Shown here: in pieces, positions 37,223 to 46,507 of the stretch
Position numbering within the stretch: position 1 is the first letter of the stretch
Layout of the letters: every line of letters starts with the position of its first letter
NCBI RefSeq assembly: GCF_002277955.1
Contig: NZ_CP018477.1
Location: 4,051,206 to 4,115,205, forward strand
DNA length: 64,000 nucleotides
Direction: 5' to 3'
Source of the DNA: Thermogutta terrifontis
GTDB lineage: Bacteria > Planctomycetota > Planctomycetia > Pirellulales > Thermoguttaceae
The notes under the pieces: model-generated
The model's input: the letters and a program-made list of their open reading frames with translations, nothing else
Told to the model about the DNA's origin: nothing
Database searches by the model: none
Position numbers and translations under genes: made by a program

Positions 37223-37331
37223 GCTGACTCCGCCGCTGGCCATGGGCGATTGCACAAAAACAGCCATTCGCGGCCCCTTGGGCAGGGCCCATTGAATTCG
37301 GTCGACCAAATCACAGAGGGGCGGAGTCAGC
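37223..37331. repeat. 12-bp inverted repeat flanking an internal hairpin
   Basis: GCTGACTCCGCC (37223-37234) is repeated in inverted orientation as GGCGGAGTCAGC (37320-37331), the latter covering the last codons of the alpha-CTD-like gene. A GC-rich mini-hairpin (GGCCC/GGGCC) lies between the arms. The structure may be chance. Confidence 0.4.
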
Positions 37332-37728
37332 CCGTCACACCTTCCTGTTTATTTTGCTCAAAAACCGGGACGGTTGTCGAGTCATCCATGACCACCCGGA
37401 ATTGAATAACACAGGAATCGGAGAGTTCGGGAACAAAAGGAGTCGGACGATCAGAAATTCCCAGGGCCTGCAGGCGACTCCTCCTGTAAAACCCCAGGCG
37501 TTCCAGTGCCTGGTACACTTCCTCCAAAGTTTTTTCGCCGAAATTGGCGATTTTGAGAAGATCCTCGGGCTTTGTGTTCAGCAACTGGGCCACCGTGAAA
37601 ATGCCTCGATCCTCGAGGCAGTTCGTCGTGCGGACCGAAAGCCCGATTTCCGCCGTGCTCATCTCCAACCGTTTCTGCAACTCGGCTTCGTAAACGGCGG
37701 CAGGGCTGATGCGAACGCGGGAACCCAT
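37327..37728 (-). CDS. Free-standing RNA polymerase alpha C-terminal-domain-like protein
   Basis: Residues about 20-82 of this 133-residue protein match the alpha subunit C-terminal domain (alpha-CTD) of RNA polymerase. Aligned without gaps to E. coli alpha, Arg33, Asn36, Cys37, Gly64, Lys66 and Glu70 occupy the positions of Arg265, Asn268, Cys269, Gly296, Lys298 and Glu302, and Thr67 replaces Ser299; these residues contact DNA in UP elements. There is no alpha N-terminal domain, so it is not a polymerase subunit in itself. The C-terminal 50 residues are unfamiliar. AAGGAGGG precedes the ATG. A role as a transcription factor is inference. Confidence 0.85.
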   Translation of the reverse strand: MGSRVRISPAAVYEAELQKRLEMSTAEIGLSVRTTNCLEDRGIFTVAQLLNTKPEDLLKIANFGEKTLEEVYQALERLGFYRRSRLQALGISDRPTPFVPELSDSCVIQFRVVMDDSTTVPVFEQNKQEGVTG

Positions 37729-38119
37729 CGCATTCCCTCCTTGGAGAGTTTGTCTGTGGCAATCCGTTGCCCGGGACAGCAGAAACCACCTCTTTTACAC
37801 CAGCACCAGAAGCCTTCTGGAGAACCGTCCGGCTACTCACTTCCACGACACCGAGAAGTGATTGCAACGGGATTGCCACGGGGTCAATAAATCGGTCTCC
37901 AGCCGGCCGTGGTGCAGACGACTTAGAATGCCCATACTATATCAAGTTTTCGGAATTTGCGGAAGATGCCGGTTACGCAGAGACGTATCCGGAGGCCCGT
38001 CCTGCGGAGGGGTTGGCCTGCCCTTCCCGATGGCTCGGCTCTCCTCCGCTCGCGGGATTTTAGAATTTCGTTTGGCCTGAATTGTGGCAGTTGGCATAGA
38101 GCATTTGTGAGGGACGGCA
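37729..38119. other. Intergenic region between divergent genes
   Basis: This 391-base spacer lies between the alpha-CTD-like gene (minus) and the anchored hypothetical protein (plus). It probably holds both promoters, but I see no convincing -35/-10 pair. No gene or RNA is recognised. Confidence 0.45.
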
Positions 38120-38701
38120 ATGGAGACTACTGGTTGGTTCCTTCCAGCCGCGGTGATGGTGGGGCTGATGGTGCTCATCTCTGCGGTGATGCTGGTCAGA
38201 CGTTGGCGGCAGCGCAGACGCAAGCCAAAATGGGTGGAGCCCGACCTCCGGATCGATGTCGCGCGGTTGGAATTGCGGCCGGTTCCAGAGGTCCCGATGC
38301 TTCTTTTCCATGGCGAGCCCGTTCGCCTGGACATCGTGGTTCTTGCACCTGCGGGTCGAACAGGTTCTCTGCCGCCTCCACAAAGCTGGCCGATGCTGAT
38401 GGAAGCCGTCGCCCCAGGACTGATGCGGGTGGTCCAGACACACGAGCCACAGTTTGTCCGGTGGCCATCGCAGCTGAGTGTCAACGGTTTCATTCATCAG
38501 TTCTTTCGCAACGTGGTGCTTCCAGGGGATCGCGGGCGTGGCACTCCGTTCTGCGCCGCCGTCGGTCCGGCGCGCGGCACAGACGGCCAGCTTTTCCTGG
38601 TAGGGATGATCATGCACGCCGACCATCCTCTGTTTCTGTCGTTTGAGGAAGTTGAATCCGAAACGATGTGGCGGAGACTCATCGAGGTTCGCACAAGCTG
38701 A
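38120..38701 (+). CDS. Membrane-anchored hypothetical protein
   Basis: The 193-residue protein begins at an ATG preceded by GAGGGACGG. One N-terminal helix (residues 6-25, WFLPAAVMVGLMVLISAVML) is followed by an Arg/Lys-rich stop-transfer stretch (RRWRQRRRKPK), so the C-terminal domain is predicted to be cytoplasmic. That domain is a soluble alpha/beta region (LRIDVARLELRPVP, PVRLDIVVLAPAGR, FEEVESETMWRRLIEV). No family is recognised. It lies upstream of the helicase gene on the same strand with a 352-base gap. Confidence 0.65.
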   Translation: METTGWFLPAAVMVGLMVLISAVMLVRRWRQRRRKPKWVEPDLRIDVARLELRPVPEVPMLLFHGEPVRLDIVVLAPAGRTGSLPPPQSWPMLMEAVAPGLMRVVQTHEPQFVRWPSQLSVNGFIHQFFRNVVLPGDRGRGTPFCAAVGPARGTDGQLFLVGMIMHADHPLFLSFEEVESETMWRRLIEVRTS

Positions 38702-39053
38702 CACATCCCCTCTTTTCCTCGGCCGATAGGCACCACGCCGACGTCCACACGGGCTCGCGTGGGTGCGGAATTCAACCCCGAGGCACGTGACGGTAGGGGC
38801 AATTCATGAATTGGCGCTACAATGAATTGCCCCCATGCCATTTCAGCGGCTTTATAAAAGTGGGACGTTGATCGGCCGCACAAGGCCTTGATGGAGCTCG
38901 CCAAGCCGACGAAACTTGAGAAATGCCCTCTTTGCAATTGAATCGTGTCGCTGAGCTCTATCCCGCTGTTTCTGACAAAGGACGCGGGTTCCGCAAAAGA
39001 GGCGCGAAGCATCTGGATGCGGAAGAGGGAGGACAACGTTTGAGGGAGCGTCT
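38702..39053. other. Intergenic region with operator-like repeat
   Basis: This 352-base spacer upstream of the helicase contains the repeat cluster at 38796-38833 and no recognisable gene. Confidence 0.5.
38796..38833. repeat. 12-bp inverted repeat containing a 14-bp palindrome (operator-like)
   Basis: GGGGCAATTCAT (38796-38807) and ATGAATTGCCCC (38822-38833) are exact inverted copies. The left arm also starts the perfect palindrome CAATTCATGAATTG (38800-38813), so the half-site TGAATTG occurs at 38807 and 38823, 16 bases apart. The pattern suggests a regulator binding site or an RNA hairpin; no T-run follows. Confidence 0.5.
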
Positions 39054-41441
39054 GTGACAGAACTGACCAGAGAAGAAATTGCCGAACGTTATTTTGCTCA
39101 ACTTCCTTTTACCCCGTATCCTGTTCAGGAAGATGCCCTGCTGGCCTGGTTCTCTTCCAAGCAGGGTGTTCTTGTGTGTGCCCCGACCGGCACCGGGAAG
39201 ACCCTGATTGCCGAGGCAGCCCTGTTCGAAGCTCTTCACACCAACACGGTGGCGTATTACACCACCCCGCTCATCGCGCTGACTGAGCAGAAATTTCGGG
39301 AAATGCAGGAGGCTGCGGTTCGTTGGGGATTTTCTGCCCGCGACGTGGGACTTGTCACCGGCAACCGCCGGGAGAACCCTGATGCTCAGATCCTCGTGGT
39401 TGTCGCCGAGATCCTCTTCAACCGGCTGCTTCACCCTGAAATATGGGATTTCAGCGTCGTCAGCGCTGTGGTCATGGATGAGTTTCACAGTTTCAACGAT
39501 CCCGAAAGGGGCATCGTTTGGGAATTTACACTGGGTTTGCTTCCCCCTCATATCCGCACTCTCCTCCTGTCTGCAACAGTCGGAAACGCGGTGGAGTTCC
39601 TGCATTGGTTACGGACAGCCCACAGACGGGATTTAGAATTGGTCATCAGCACGGAACGGAAGGTTCCGCTTGTCTTTCAGTGGGTACCGGACAGGTTGCT
39701 CACGGAGCAGATTGAAGAGATGACAGCGGGTGACGAAGAATCCCGCAAGACGCCGGCCCTGGTGTTCTGTTTCAACCGGGAGGAGTGCTGGACGATCGCT
39801 GAACAACTCAAGGGCCGGGACATGGTGACACGTGAGCAGCAGGCCGCCATTCAGGAGGCGCTCAAAGAGGCCGATCTTTCCCAGGGAGCCGGTCCGAAAC
39901 TCAAACAGCTTCTTTTGCGGGGTGTGGGGGTCCATCATGCGGGTGTGCTGCCCAAGTACCGGCGCCTTGTGGAAGACCTTTTTCAGCGCAAGCTGCTTTC
40001 GGTAGTGGTGTGCACCGAGACGCTCTCCGCAGGAATCAATTTGCCTGCCCGCTCGGTGGTTTTGCCAACTCTGGTGAAAGGGCCTCGCGAAAAACGCCGC
40101 CTCATTGATCCGAGTTCCGCGCACCAGATGTTCGGGCGGGCGGGGCGGCCTCAATACGACAAGCAGGGGTATGTGTTTGTGCTCGCTCATGAAGATGATG
40201 TGAAGCTCGCTCGATGGAAGGAAAAATACGACCAGATTCCCGAAGACACCAAGGACCCTCAACTTCTCAAGCTCAAGAAGGAACTGAAAAGAAAAATGCC
40301 GCAAAAGCGGCCTGACGAGGTGTACTGGACGGAAGCACAATTCTGGAAGTTAAAGAACTCACCACCGGCCAAGCTCATCAGCCGAGGACATGTTCCCTGG
40401 CGTCTGTTGGCTTACATGCTGCAGGCCTCGCCGGAAATAGAGCCCATCCGTCGGCTGGTCAGTAAGCGCTTGATGGAGAGCGGTCGCATCCAGGCGGAAC
40501 TCCGACATTTGGAGCGAATGCTGTTGACACTGTGGCGAGCTGGTTACGTTCAGCTCGAACCCCCTCCCCCCGCTTCCGCGCTAGTCGTGGACCGACCTAA
40601 AAGCACGGTGGACCGAAACCGGACGAGCTGGGATTTTCCCGCGCAAAACACGCCGGAACAGACTTCAGATGAGACTTCCGCCAACGAACAATCGAGTGAA
40701 GCCGTGCCCGGCTACAAACCAGAACGGGCGATACCGACGGAGCATATCTGGAAGATTTCTGCGTTTCGAAGCGTCAATCCACTTTATGGAGTCTTTCTGG
40801 TCAACCAACTGGGTGTGGCGGACCAGGCCGAGCTCCTCCAGGCTATGGAAAGTGTTCTCGAAATGCCCCGCTCGTTGCTTTCCGCCGTCAGAGTCCCGAG
40901 CTACGACGAAATGCCGCCGGGCCCCTTGGCCACCACGCGGCTCGATCCCCTCCTTTTGGAGCATGGGTTGGCCCTCCCAGAACAGCTCACAGGGCGCCGC
41001 GAAGATGAGGATGAGGAAGAAAGAGAAGAACGGCGACGGCGACAGCGTCGCGGGTTTGTCGAAGATCGGCCACGCGTTTTCACTCTGGCCGAGAAACTCG
41101 AACTGCTCTTCCGCTATGATTTTCCGGATGTCACGGACGTCAAGATCACTCCAGTCTGGGCTGCCGGCGAGATTTTGGAGTTCGGGGGCGACTTCAATAA
41201 GTACATCACCAGCAAGTCGCTCCAGAAGCAAGAGGGGATCATCTTCCGACACCTCCTGCGGCTGATCCTTTTGCTCGGAGAGTTCAAGCAGTTGTGTCCC
41301 GTGGAGCTGACCCCGGAAGTTTGGCAGGGCCAGCTTGACGAGTTGATTGCTCGATTCAGCGAGTGCTGCCGCCGAGTGGATCCCACCAGCACAGAAAAAG
41401 CCCTCGAACAGGTGGAAGGTGAGGAAGTAATCGACGATTGA
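39054..41441 (+). CDS. Ski2-like DExH-box helicase
   Basis: The 795-residue protein starts at a GTG with GAGGGAG upstream. It has the full superfamily 2 helicase core: Q-like region FTPYPVQEDALLAW, motif I APTGTGKT, motif II DEFH, motif III LLLSATVGN, and in the second RecA domain GVGVHHAGVLPKYRRLVED, ETLSAGINLPARSVV and HQMFGRAGRPQYD. The motif set is that of the Ski2/Mtr4 group, which unwind RNA in RNA decay, or Hel308-type DNA helicases. The C-terminal 300 residues contain a long acidic/basic linker (EDEEEREERRRRQRR) and no recognised domain. No exosome or RNase gene is adjacent. Confidence 0.9.
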   Translation: MTELTREEIAERYFAQLPFTPYPVQEDALLAWFSSKQGVLVCAPTGTGKTLIAEAALFEALHTNTVAYYTTPLIALTEQKFREMQEAAVRWGFSARDVGLVTGNRRENPDAQILVVVAEILFNRLLHPEIWDFSVVSAVVMDEFHSFNDPERGIVWEFTLGLLPPHIRTLLLSATVGNAVEFLHWLRTAHRRDLELVISTERKVPLVFQWVPDRLLTEQIEEMTAGDEESRKTPALVFCFNREECWTIAEQLKGRDMVTREQQAAIQEALKEADLSQGAGPKLKQLLLRGVGVHHAGVLPKYRRLVEDLFQRKLLSVVVCTETLSAGINLPARSVVLPTLVKGPREKRRLIDPSSAHQMFGRAGRPQYDKQGYVFVLAHEDDVKLARWKEKYDQIPEDTKDPQLLKLKKELKRKMPQKRPDEVYWTEAQFWKLKNSPPAKLISRGHVPWRLLAYMLQASPEIEPIRRLVSKRLMESGRIQAELRHLERMLLTLWRAGYVQLEPPPPASALVVDRPKSTVDRNRTSWDFPAQNTPEQTSDETSANEQSSEAVPGYKPERAIPTEHIWKISAFRSVNPLYGVFLVNQLGVADQAELLQAMESVLEMPRSLLSAVRVPSYDEMPPGPLATTRLDPLLLEHGLALPEQLTGRREDEDEEEREERRRRQRRGFVEDRPRVFTLAEKLELLFRYDFPDVTDVKITPVWAAGEILEFGGDFNKYITSKSLQKQEGIIFRHLLRLILLLGEFKQLCPVELTPEVWQGQLDELIARFSECCRRVDPTSTEKALEQVEGEEVIDD

Positions 41442-41569
41442 ACCGCTCGAAGGGAATTCCCGTCGCGCAGTAGTTGTTGACAGACTGAAACCCCCGGGCA
41501 GTTGCTCGCTTCAGATCATCCAAACCATGTTTGTGTTACTGCGACCTGGGTTCTGCACTGGCAGCCCAA

Positions 41570-44500
41570 TCACCACCTGAAGAAACGGTAGGGATCATCC
41601 CACTCTTGTGGCCGGTCCAGGTAGAGCCCGTGCAACCATCGGCCCTCTGTCGGAGGATCGCACGGCACAATCGCGACATCCGCAAGGTACAGTTTGCCAC
41701 TCCCTTCGAACCAGAGCTGGAGCCGAGTATTTTTCGATTCTGTTCCCCGGCCGACCAGGAGATACGTGTAACGCTTCCATTCCTGGCCGGGGACAAATCG
41801 CTGATACTCAAGCAATGCCCGCCACTTTGTGGTTTCCTGGACGGCGATCCAGGCTTGGCGTCCGGAAAGATTCTCTGCCCGGGCCAAGAACGATACTCGG
41901 TACCACTGCCCTTCTTGAATCGGGACGTCATGCTGGGCCAGCATTGCCGTGGTCCGACGATCACTGGTTCCCGCGGGCACGTCAACGCACACTACGGTCT
42001 TCCCGGGGACGTCTTCTTCATGCTCGAGAGTGCACGAAGCCTGGGGTACCTCGCACGAGAAGGTCCAACCATCAGGCATCTTGTCGTGATCCTGATCCTC
42101 GGAAAAATTCCCGTTTTTCACCAGTGATTTCTGGTTCCCCTGCTGGACGGGTTGGCTGAACCACTCAAGCAGCGGTGTTGTCGGCCGAAGCCCCATATTG
42201 GCGAGAACTCGGCTGAACATGACGGCCGTCCGGCGGAACGTCTTCCGCAGGTTCTGTTGCTCGGTTGTCCAATTGAAGTACCAGGGGTTTGTTCCATCTT
42301 CGAAGTCGCCGTTGACAAACAGGTTTTTCGAGGTCCCAGCTCGCGACTTGGGATCTCCAGATTCTTCAACAAGCCGCATCGTGTCCACGCGGAGACGTGC
42401 TTCCGGTTGGCCCACATGGAGATAAGCCTGCCAGCCTTCTGGATAAGCATTCGTCACTGTGAAACTGAGCCGGACTTCCGACCACTGATCCGGTGGGAGG
42501 ATCACGTCTTTACCCCGGGCCAGTCGAGTCCACGGTGGCCCAGCCTGCTCCACTTCCAGACGCACAGACGCGGGTTTTCCTAGCGGTTTGACCCACGCGC
42601 TGAAGGTGTACGTCTTTCCTACGGATCCGCTGGCTATTTTTTGTCCGAGTTGCGCCCAAGGTACGGTGGCCATGGTAATTTCGGCACAGGCACGACCCTC
42701 GTGGTGGTCGACCGTGACGACCCGGAAGTCGGGTACAGCGGCAGGTTCCTTTACAAAGTCGAAGGGGAGAAGCTGGCAGAACACGATTCGTCCTTGTTTG
42801 GTTTCCCCAAGGACATCGCTTAATTTTTCCACCCCGTCAGAAAGGACTGGAATGTTTCGGGGATCCCGATTGTGAACGTCTGCCGGGGCAATTCCAGCAA
42901 AAACGCTTGAAAAGGATGGTTGGGTGAAAAAGGAATTGATGTATTCCCTGGATTCCGTTCTTACCATAACCGGGAGGAACGAGTTCGCCTCGTCCCCTTC
43001 CATCCCCAAGAGGAGTATGCGACCGCCAGCCGCCATCCAGCTTGCGAGAATGTCTCGCTTTTCCAGGAGCTGCTTCCCCGCATCTCGTCCGACAACCAGC
43101 ACGTCTTCAGAAGTGAGTTTTTCCACCGGAACTTCAGCAAGTGGGACTCCCAGTCGGGTCAGGTACACCCTGCCGGACTGGTCGCCCACATAGACGGCGC
43201 GCCGTTCCGGAGGTGTTGAAAAGTCGGCTGCGGTGAGGTAGCGAAGCATATTTACAACTATCTGTTCCGCGACGGGGTCACGTTCCGTCCGGCCGGTCAC
43301 ATCCAGTTGGCAGAACAGCACGCACCCTTTGCCTTCGCGATATTCCACAAGCGGGGTGTACTGCAGGGCGAAACCACCATCCAGAATTGGAAGGAAGTCA
43401 CCACGCTGCGGCTTTTCCAGGAGGACGGAGGCGACGATCCCGCGGTTGCCGCAGCGCCAAAGCCTGGTGACCTCCAGGCCGCACCATCGGACGGTCGGCG
43501 CCCCCGCGTAGCGGTCGCTGGGAATATATTCCAGTCGAGGCGGAAGTAGGGTGGCGCTGCCGCGCCAATCGCGGAGGTGCTGCTCGCTGAGTCCTTTCAG
43601 GACGGGGTGGTCAGGTACCCGCGGAAACACCTGACGCAGTCCATATTCGGCGATTCGAAAGCCCAAGCGCTTTTCCATGACTTCGGCCGTCTGTTCGAAG
43701 ACGAGCACCCTCAAGCCGTCGCGGACAGCCCGGATTGAGGGCGCGGGTCCATCCACGGTAAGGGCCTTCTTTCCGATGATCAGCAGATCGAGTGCCGAGG
43801 GATCGTCGTCTGCCGAAATCGTCTGAAATCCAATTCCGAGGCGTTTCAAAAGCTCACTCGTCTCTCCCACCGGGTCAAACACCCCGATCTTTGCCCCTTT
43901 TGCTTTCATTTCGTTTGCCAGGGTTTGCTTTTCTGGTGATGGAATCACCTCCAGTGGAAACACGTCAGTTTGACGCTCGCCGGTGCTGAAAATAAACTCG
44001 GCAGAAAGGAGATAAGGTCCAGGGGGTGACGTTGGCGGGAGGGACACCTCAACAGATTGACGACTCTGGCGGCCGGTCTCAATCTCCACCTCACCCGATT
44101 GCTCCGTGTGGAACACAGAGCCGACCGCCGCGCTGTTGCTGGGACCGTCCGATTGCGGGCCGGAGAGTGCCCATCGCCACTTGCAGGTGACTTTTTGCCG
44201 GCAGTTGTTGATGATAACGAGCTGTTTGCGCAGGGTTTCTCCGGGACTAAACACGTGGTCCCGACTGGTCACTGAGGATTGGGGACCCGCGATATACGCA
44301 AGCAGAGGCATATTGTTCCGATACATCGCCTCAGCGGCCAGGGTGGGCACCCAATCCTCTCTACCGTACGCGAGGTCCATTCGCTCATAGCGATCTTCCA
44401 GATAATCAGGGCTGTAGCCTGGTCGCTGAAGGTTCTCCCAATCGGTGGGAAGCTCTGTGCGTTTATTACGGTCCAGGCCGGGACGCATTTTCCAGTAGAT

Positions 44501-46507
44501 GTGGTGCTCCCATGGGGAAATGGCCGACAGCTCCCAGGTCCGAAACGCGCGCCAGGCATCTTCCAGATACTTGGCCAGAATTGGGTACCGTTCATCAAAA
44601 TCGCTGGATCCAAGCTGGTGGGGATAATCCCAACGATGCCACAACCGACCCTCTCGGAATTGCCGAGCTTCCCACCGGAGATTCCGTTTTTCCTGTTCGC
44701 TGATTTGGTAGGCACGGTCGCCAAGAAACTGAGCGTTCCATTCGGCAAGACAGATATCCCATGGTACAACAGCGCTACCAAATTCGCGTTGACCTTTGTA
44801 CCATCCTCGATACATGGCCCAGTCCCACGTGAAGGGAGCCCCGTATTCACACGCGAAGAACGGCTTCACCCCTGTGGTGGACCAGTGCTCGAACCAGTCG
44901 CAAAGCTCCTGAATGGGTACCCAATTGGGGTAAAAGTTGCTGGTGTGCATGGTGCCCAGATTACCCGAGGAATGGTGGTAAACTGGGCGAGTGGGATCCA
45001 GCTCCCGAATAATCGCCTCGGCCCGCAGTGCCCGTCGCGCGTTGTTGAGTGACCAACCGTCGCGTGGATCGTGAATGCCGTCGATAAGGTCGGGATTCAT
45101 ATCCTCGTTGTAGCCCGTCGCGTTGTGACTGGTAGCGTACATCACAACGGAGGGATGGGAGCCCGCCACGCGGGTATAGAATTCCGCGTGCTGGCGATAT
45201 CCGTTTGTCTTTTCAGCGTCGGGCGATTGCCAATCGTAATGGGAAAAATGCGGTTGAGAGAGCGCCACCAGCATTCCCACATCGTCCGCCGCCCGGAGAA
45301 GCTCCTCGAAACTCAGGTGGGAGCCCGGTAAACAGTCGTAATTGTGAGTATAAACAAAGTTGATGCCAAAGCTCTTCAAACGACGAAGGCTTTCACAGGC
45401 TGCCTCGTAGGTACACCATGCCGCACCCACCTGGGCGTTGTCGAGCGGGACGGCCGACAGAAAGATTCGCGTTCCATTGAGATAAAAATCCCGCCCGTCA
45501 ATCCAGAATTCACGGAATCCCCAGCGCATGGGCCACCACTCGTCAAGCACCGTGTTGTGCTCGTCGAGCAGCGATAGCCCCACATCGTACTGATTTTGAG
45601 GTGTGTGGATGTCCCATACTTTGCTCGGCCGCCACATGTCGTCGAAAGCAAGAAGGTTGTTATCGAGCTGTGCGGCCTGGAAAAGTGGTGAAAGGGCCTC
45701 GTGCACCGTCTCGCCGCCATCTCGGTAAACAACCTTAATGCGGTACTGCTGATCGCGGTTGGGACGCTGCACGGAGGCCACCACGCGAACGCTTCCATGT
45801 CGGTAGGAACTCTCAAGCCGGGCGAATCGAATGATCGGACCCCTGGGACGGCTCACCAAAAAAACGTCGCCGCACAGTCCGCGGCGAGCGACACTCCCCC
45901 GGACCTGCCTCGCCGCGTTGCTGTCTGTGTAGGCCATTAACACTCCCTTGAGAGGTATCGCCTCGACAAGGATGGAGAGCGTGTAAGTTTTTCCGGGCTC
46001 GCAGAACTGGGTGAGGTTGACTTCCCCGCCCGGAAAAACAATCTCATCTACTTTTTGGCCGTTAATGAAAACTGTGGCCAAGGAGTTGACGTATTCCGCT
46101 TGAAGTACGATCTCGCGATCGACCCACTCTGTGGGGATTGTGAAAGTTCGCTGGTACCAGGCCGCGGCAATATCCCGCAATCGGACGTTGGCCCATCTCG
46201 GATGCGGATACACTACTTGGCAGTCCTTCTGCATGTAATCCGTGATCCCAGGCCAGGGGCCGGGAACCTTAAAATAGCCCCACCCTTGGGTAGGGACGCT
46301 TTCCGCGGTTCCTGTTGCCGGTTGCCATTGCCATAGACCGTTGAGAGAAACCCGTTCGCGAGTTGCCGTATTCTGCTTGTAAGCCTTTTCGATATCCCAG
46401 ACCGCTTTGACCCCCGGAGGGAGCACTGCGACTTCCGCTTTCCCCAGGCAAACACCGACCCCGAGCAGAGAAATAATGACTGGCCAGAGAACGTGCCGGG
46501 ACGCCAT
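41570..46507 (-). CDS. Secreted GH2-type glycoside hydrolase-like protein, 1645 residues, with C-terminal carbohydrate-binding-like domains
   Basis: The ATG at 46507 has AAGGAGG upstream and opens a signal peptide (VLWPVIISLLGVGVCLG); the frame is open to 46531. A GH2 sugar-binding beta-sandwich (RVSLNGLWQWQPATG, AAWYQRTFTIPTEW) and barrel follow. The likely nucleophile is Glu554 in FACEYGAPFTWDW. At the acid/base position, GH2 enzymes read Asn-Glu; here it is Asn462-Ala463 (YATSHNATGY). The C-terminal third has two similar beta-sandwich modules (GKTYTFSAWVKPLG; GQWYRVSFLARAENLSG) resembling carbohydrate-binding modules, and a middle region resembling a glutamine-amidotransferase-like fold (VFDPVGETSELLKRLGI). 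Substrate unknown; polysaccharide use is inferred. Confidence 0.88.
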   Translation of the reverse strand: MASRHVLWPVIISLLGVGVCLGKAEVAVLPPGVKAVWDIEKAYKQNTATRERVSLNGLWQWQPATGTAESVPTQGWGYFKVPGPWPGITDYMQKDCQVVYPHPRWANVRLRDIAAAWYQRTFTIPTEWVDREIVLQAEYVNSLATVFINGQKVDEIVFPGGEVNLTQFCEPGKTYTLSILVEAIPLKGVLMAYTDSNAARQVRGSVARRGLCGDVFLVSRPRGPIIRFARLESSYRHGSVRVVASVQRPNRDQQYRIKVVYRDGGETVHEALSPLFQAAQLDNNLLAFDDMWRPSKVWDIHTPQNQYDVGLSLLDEHNTVLDEWWPMRWGFREFWIDGRDFYLNGTRIFLSAVPLDNAQVGAAWCTYEAACESLRRLKSFGINFVYTHNYDCLPGSHLSFEELLRAADDVGMLVALSQPHFSHYDWQSPDAEKTNGYRQHAEFYTRVAGSHPSVVMYATSHNATGYNEDMNPDLIDGIHDPRDGWSLNNARRALRAEAIIRELDPTRPVYHHSSGNLGTMHTSNFYPNWVPIQELCDWFEHWSTTGVKPFFACEYGAPFTWDWAMYRGWYKGQREFGSAVVPWDICLAEWNAQFLGDRAYQISEQEKRNLRWEARQFREGRLWHRWDYPHQLGSSDFDERYPILAKYLEDAWRAFRTWELSAISPWEHHIYWKMRPGLDRNKRTELPTDWENLQRPGYSPDYLEDRYERMDLAYGREDWVPTLAAEAMYRNNMPLLAYIAGPQSSVTSRDHVFSPGETLRKQLVIINNCRQKVTCKWRWALSGPQSDGPSNSAAVGSVFHTEQSGEVEIETGRQSRQSVEVSLPPTSPPGPYLLSAEFIFSTGERQTDVFPLEVIPSPEKQTLANEMKAKGAKIGVFDPVGETSELLKRLGIGFQTISADDDPSALDLLIIGKKALTVDGPAPSIRAVRDGLRVLVFEQTAEVMEKRLGFRIAEYGLRQVFPRVPDHPVLKGLSEQHLRDWRGSATLLPPRLEYIPSDRYAGAPTVRWCGLEVTRLWRCGNRGIVASVLLEKPQRGDFLPILDGGFALQYTPLVEYREGKGCVLFCQLDVTGRTERDPVAEQIVVNMLRYLTAADFSTPPERRAVYVGDQSGRVYLTRLGVPLAEVPVEKLTSEDVLVVGRDAGKQLLEKRDILASWMAAGGRILLLGMEGDEANSFLPVMVRTESREYINSFFTQPSFSSVFAGIAPADVHNRDPRNIPVLSDGVEKLSDVLGETKQGRIVFCQLLPFDFVKEPAAVPDFRVVTVDHHEGRACAEITMATVPWAQLGQKIASGSVGKTYTFSAWVKPLGKPASVRLEVEQAGPPWTRLARGKDVILPPDQWSEVRLSFTVTNAYPEGWQAYLHVGQPEARLRVDTMRLVEESGDPKSRAGTSKNLFVNGDFEDGTNPWYFNWTTEQQNLRKTFRRTAVMFSRVLANMGLRPTTPLLEWFSQPVQQGNQKSLVKNGNFSEDQDHDKMPDGWTFSCEVPQASCTLEHEEDVPGKTVVCVDVPAGTSDRRTTAMLAQHDVPIQEGQWYRVSFLARAENLSGRQAWIAVQETTKWRALLEYQRFVPGQEWKRYTYLLVGRGTESKNTRLQLWFEGSGKLYLADVAIVPCDPPTEGRWLHGLYLDRPQEWDDPYRFFRW

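Noticed and set aside
44279-45052. Open frame of 257 codons on the plus strand
   Set aside because: It is antisense to the GH2-type barrel region and shows no protein features of its own.
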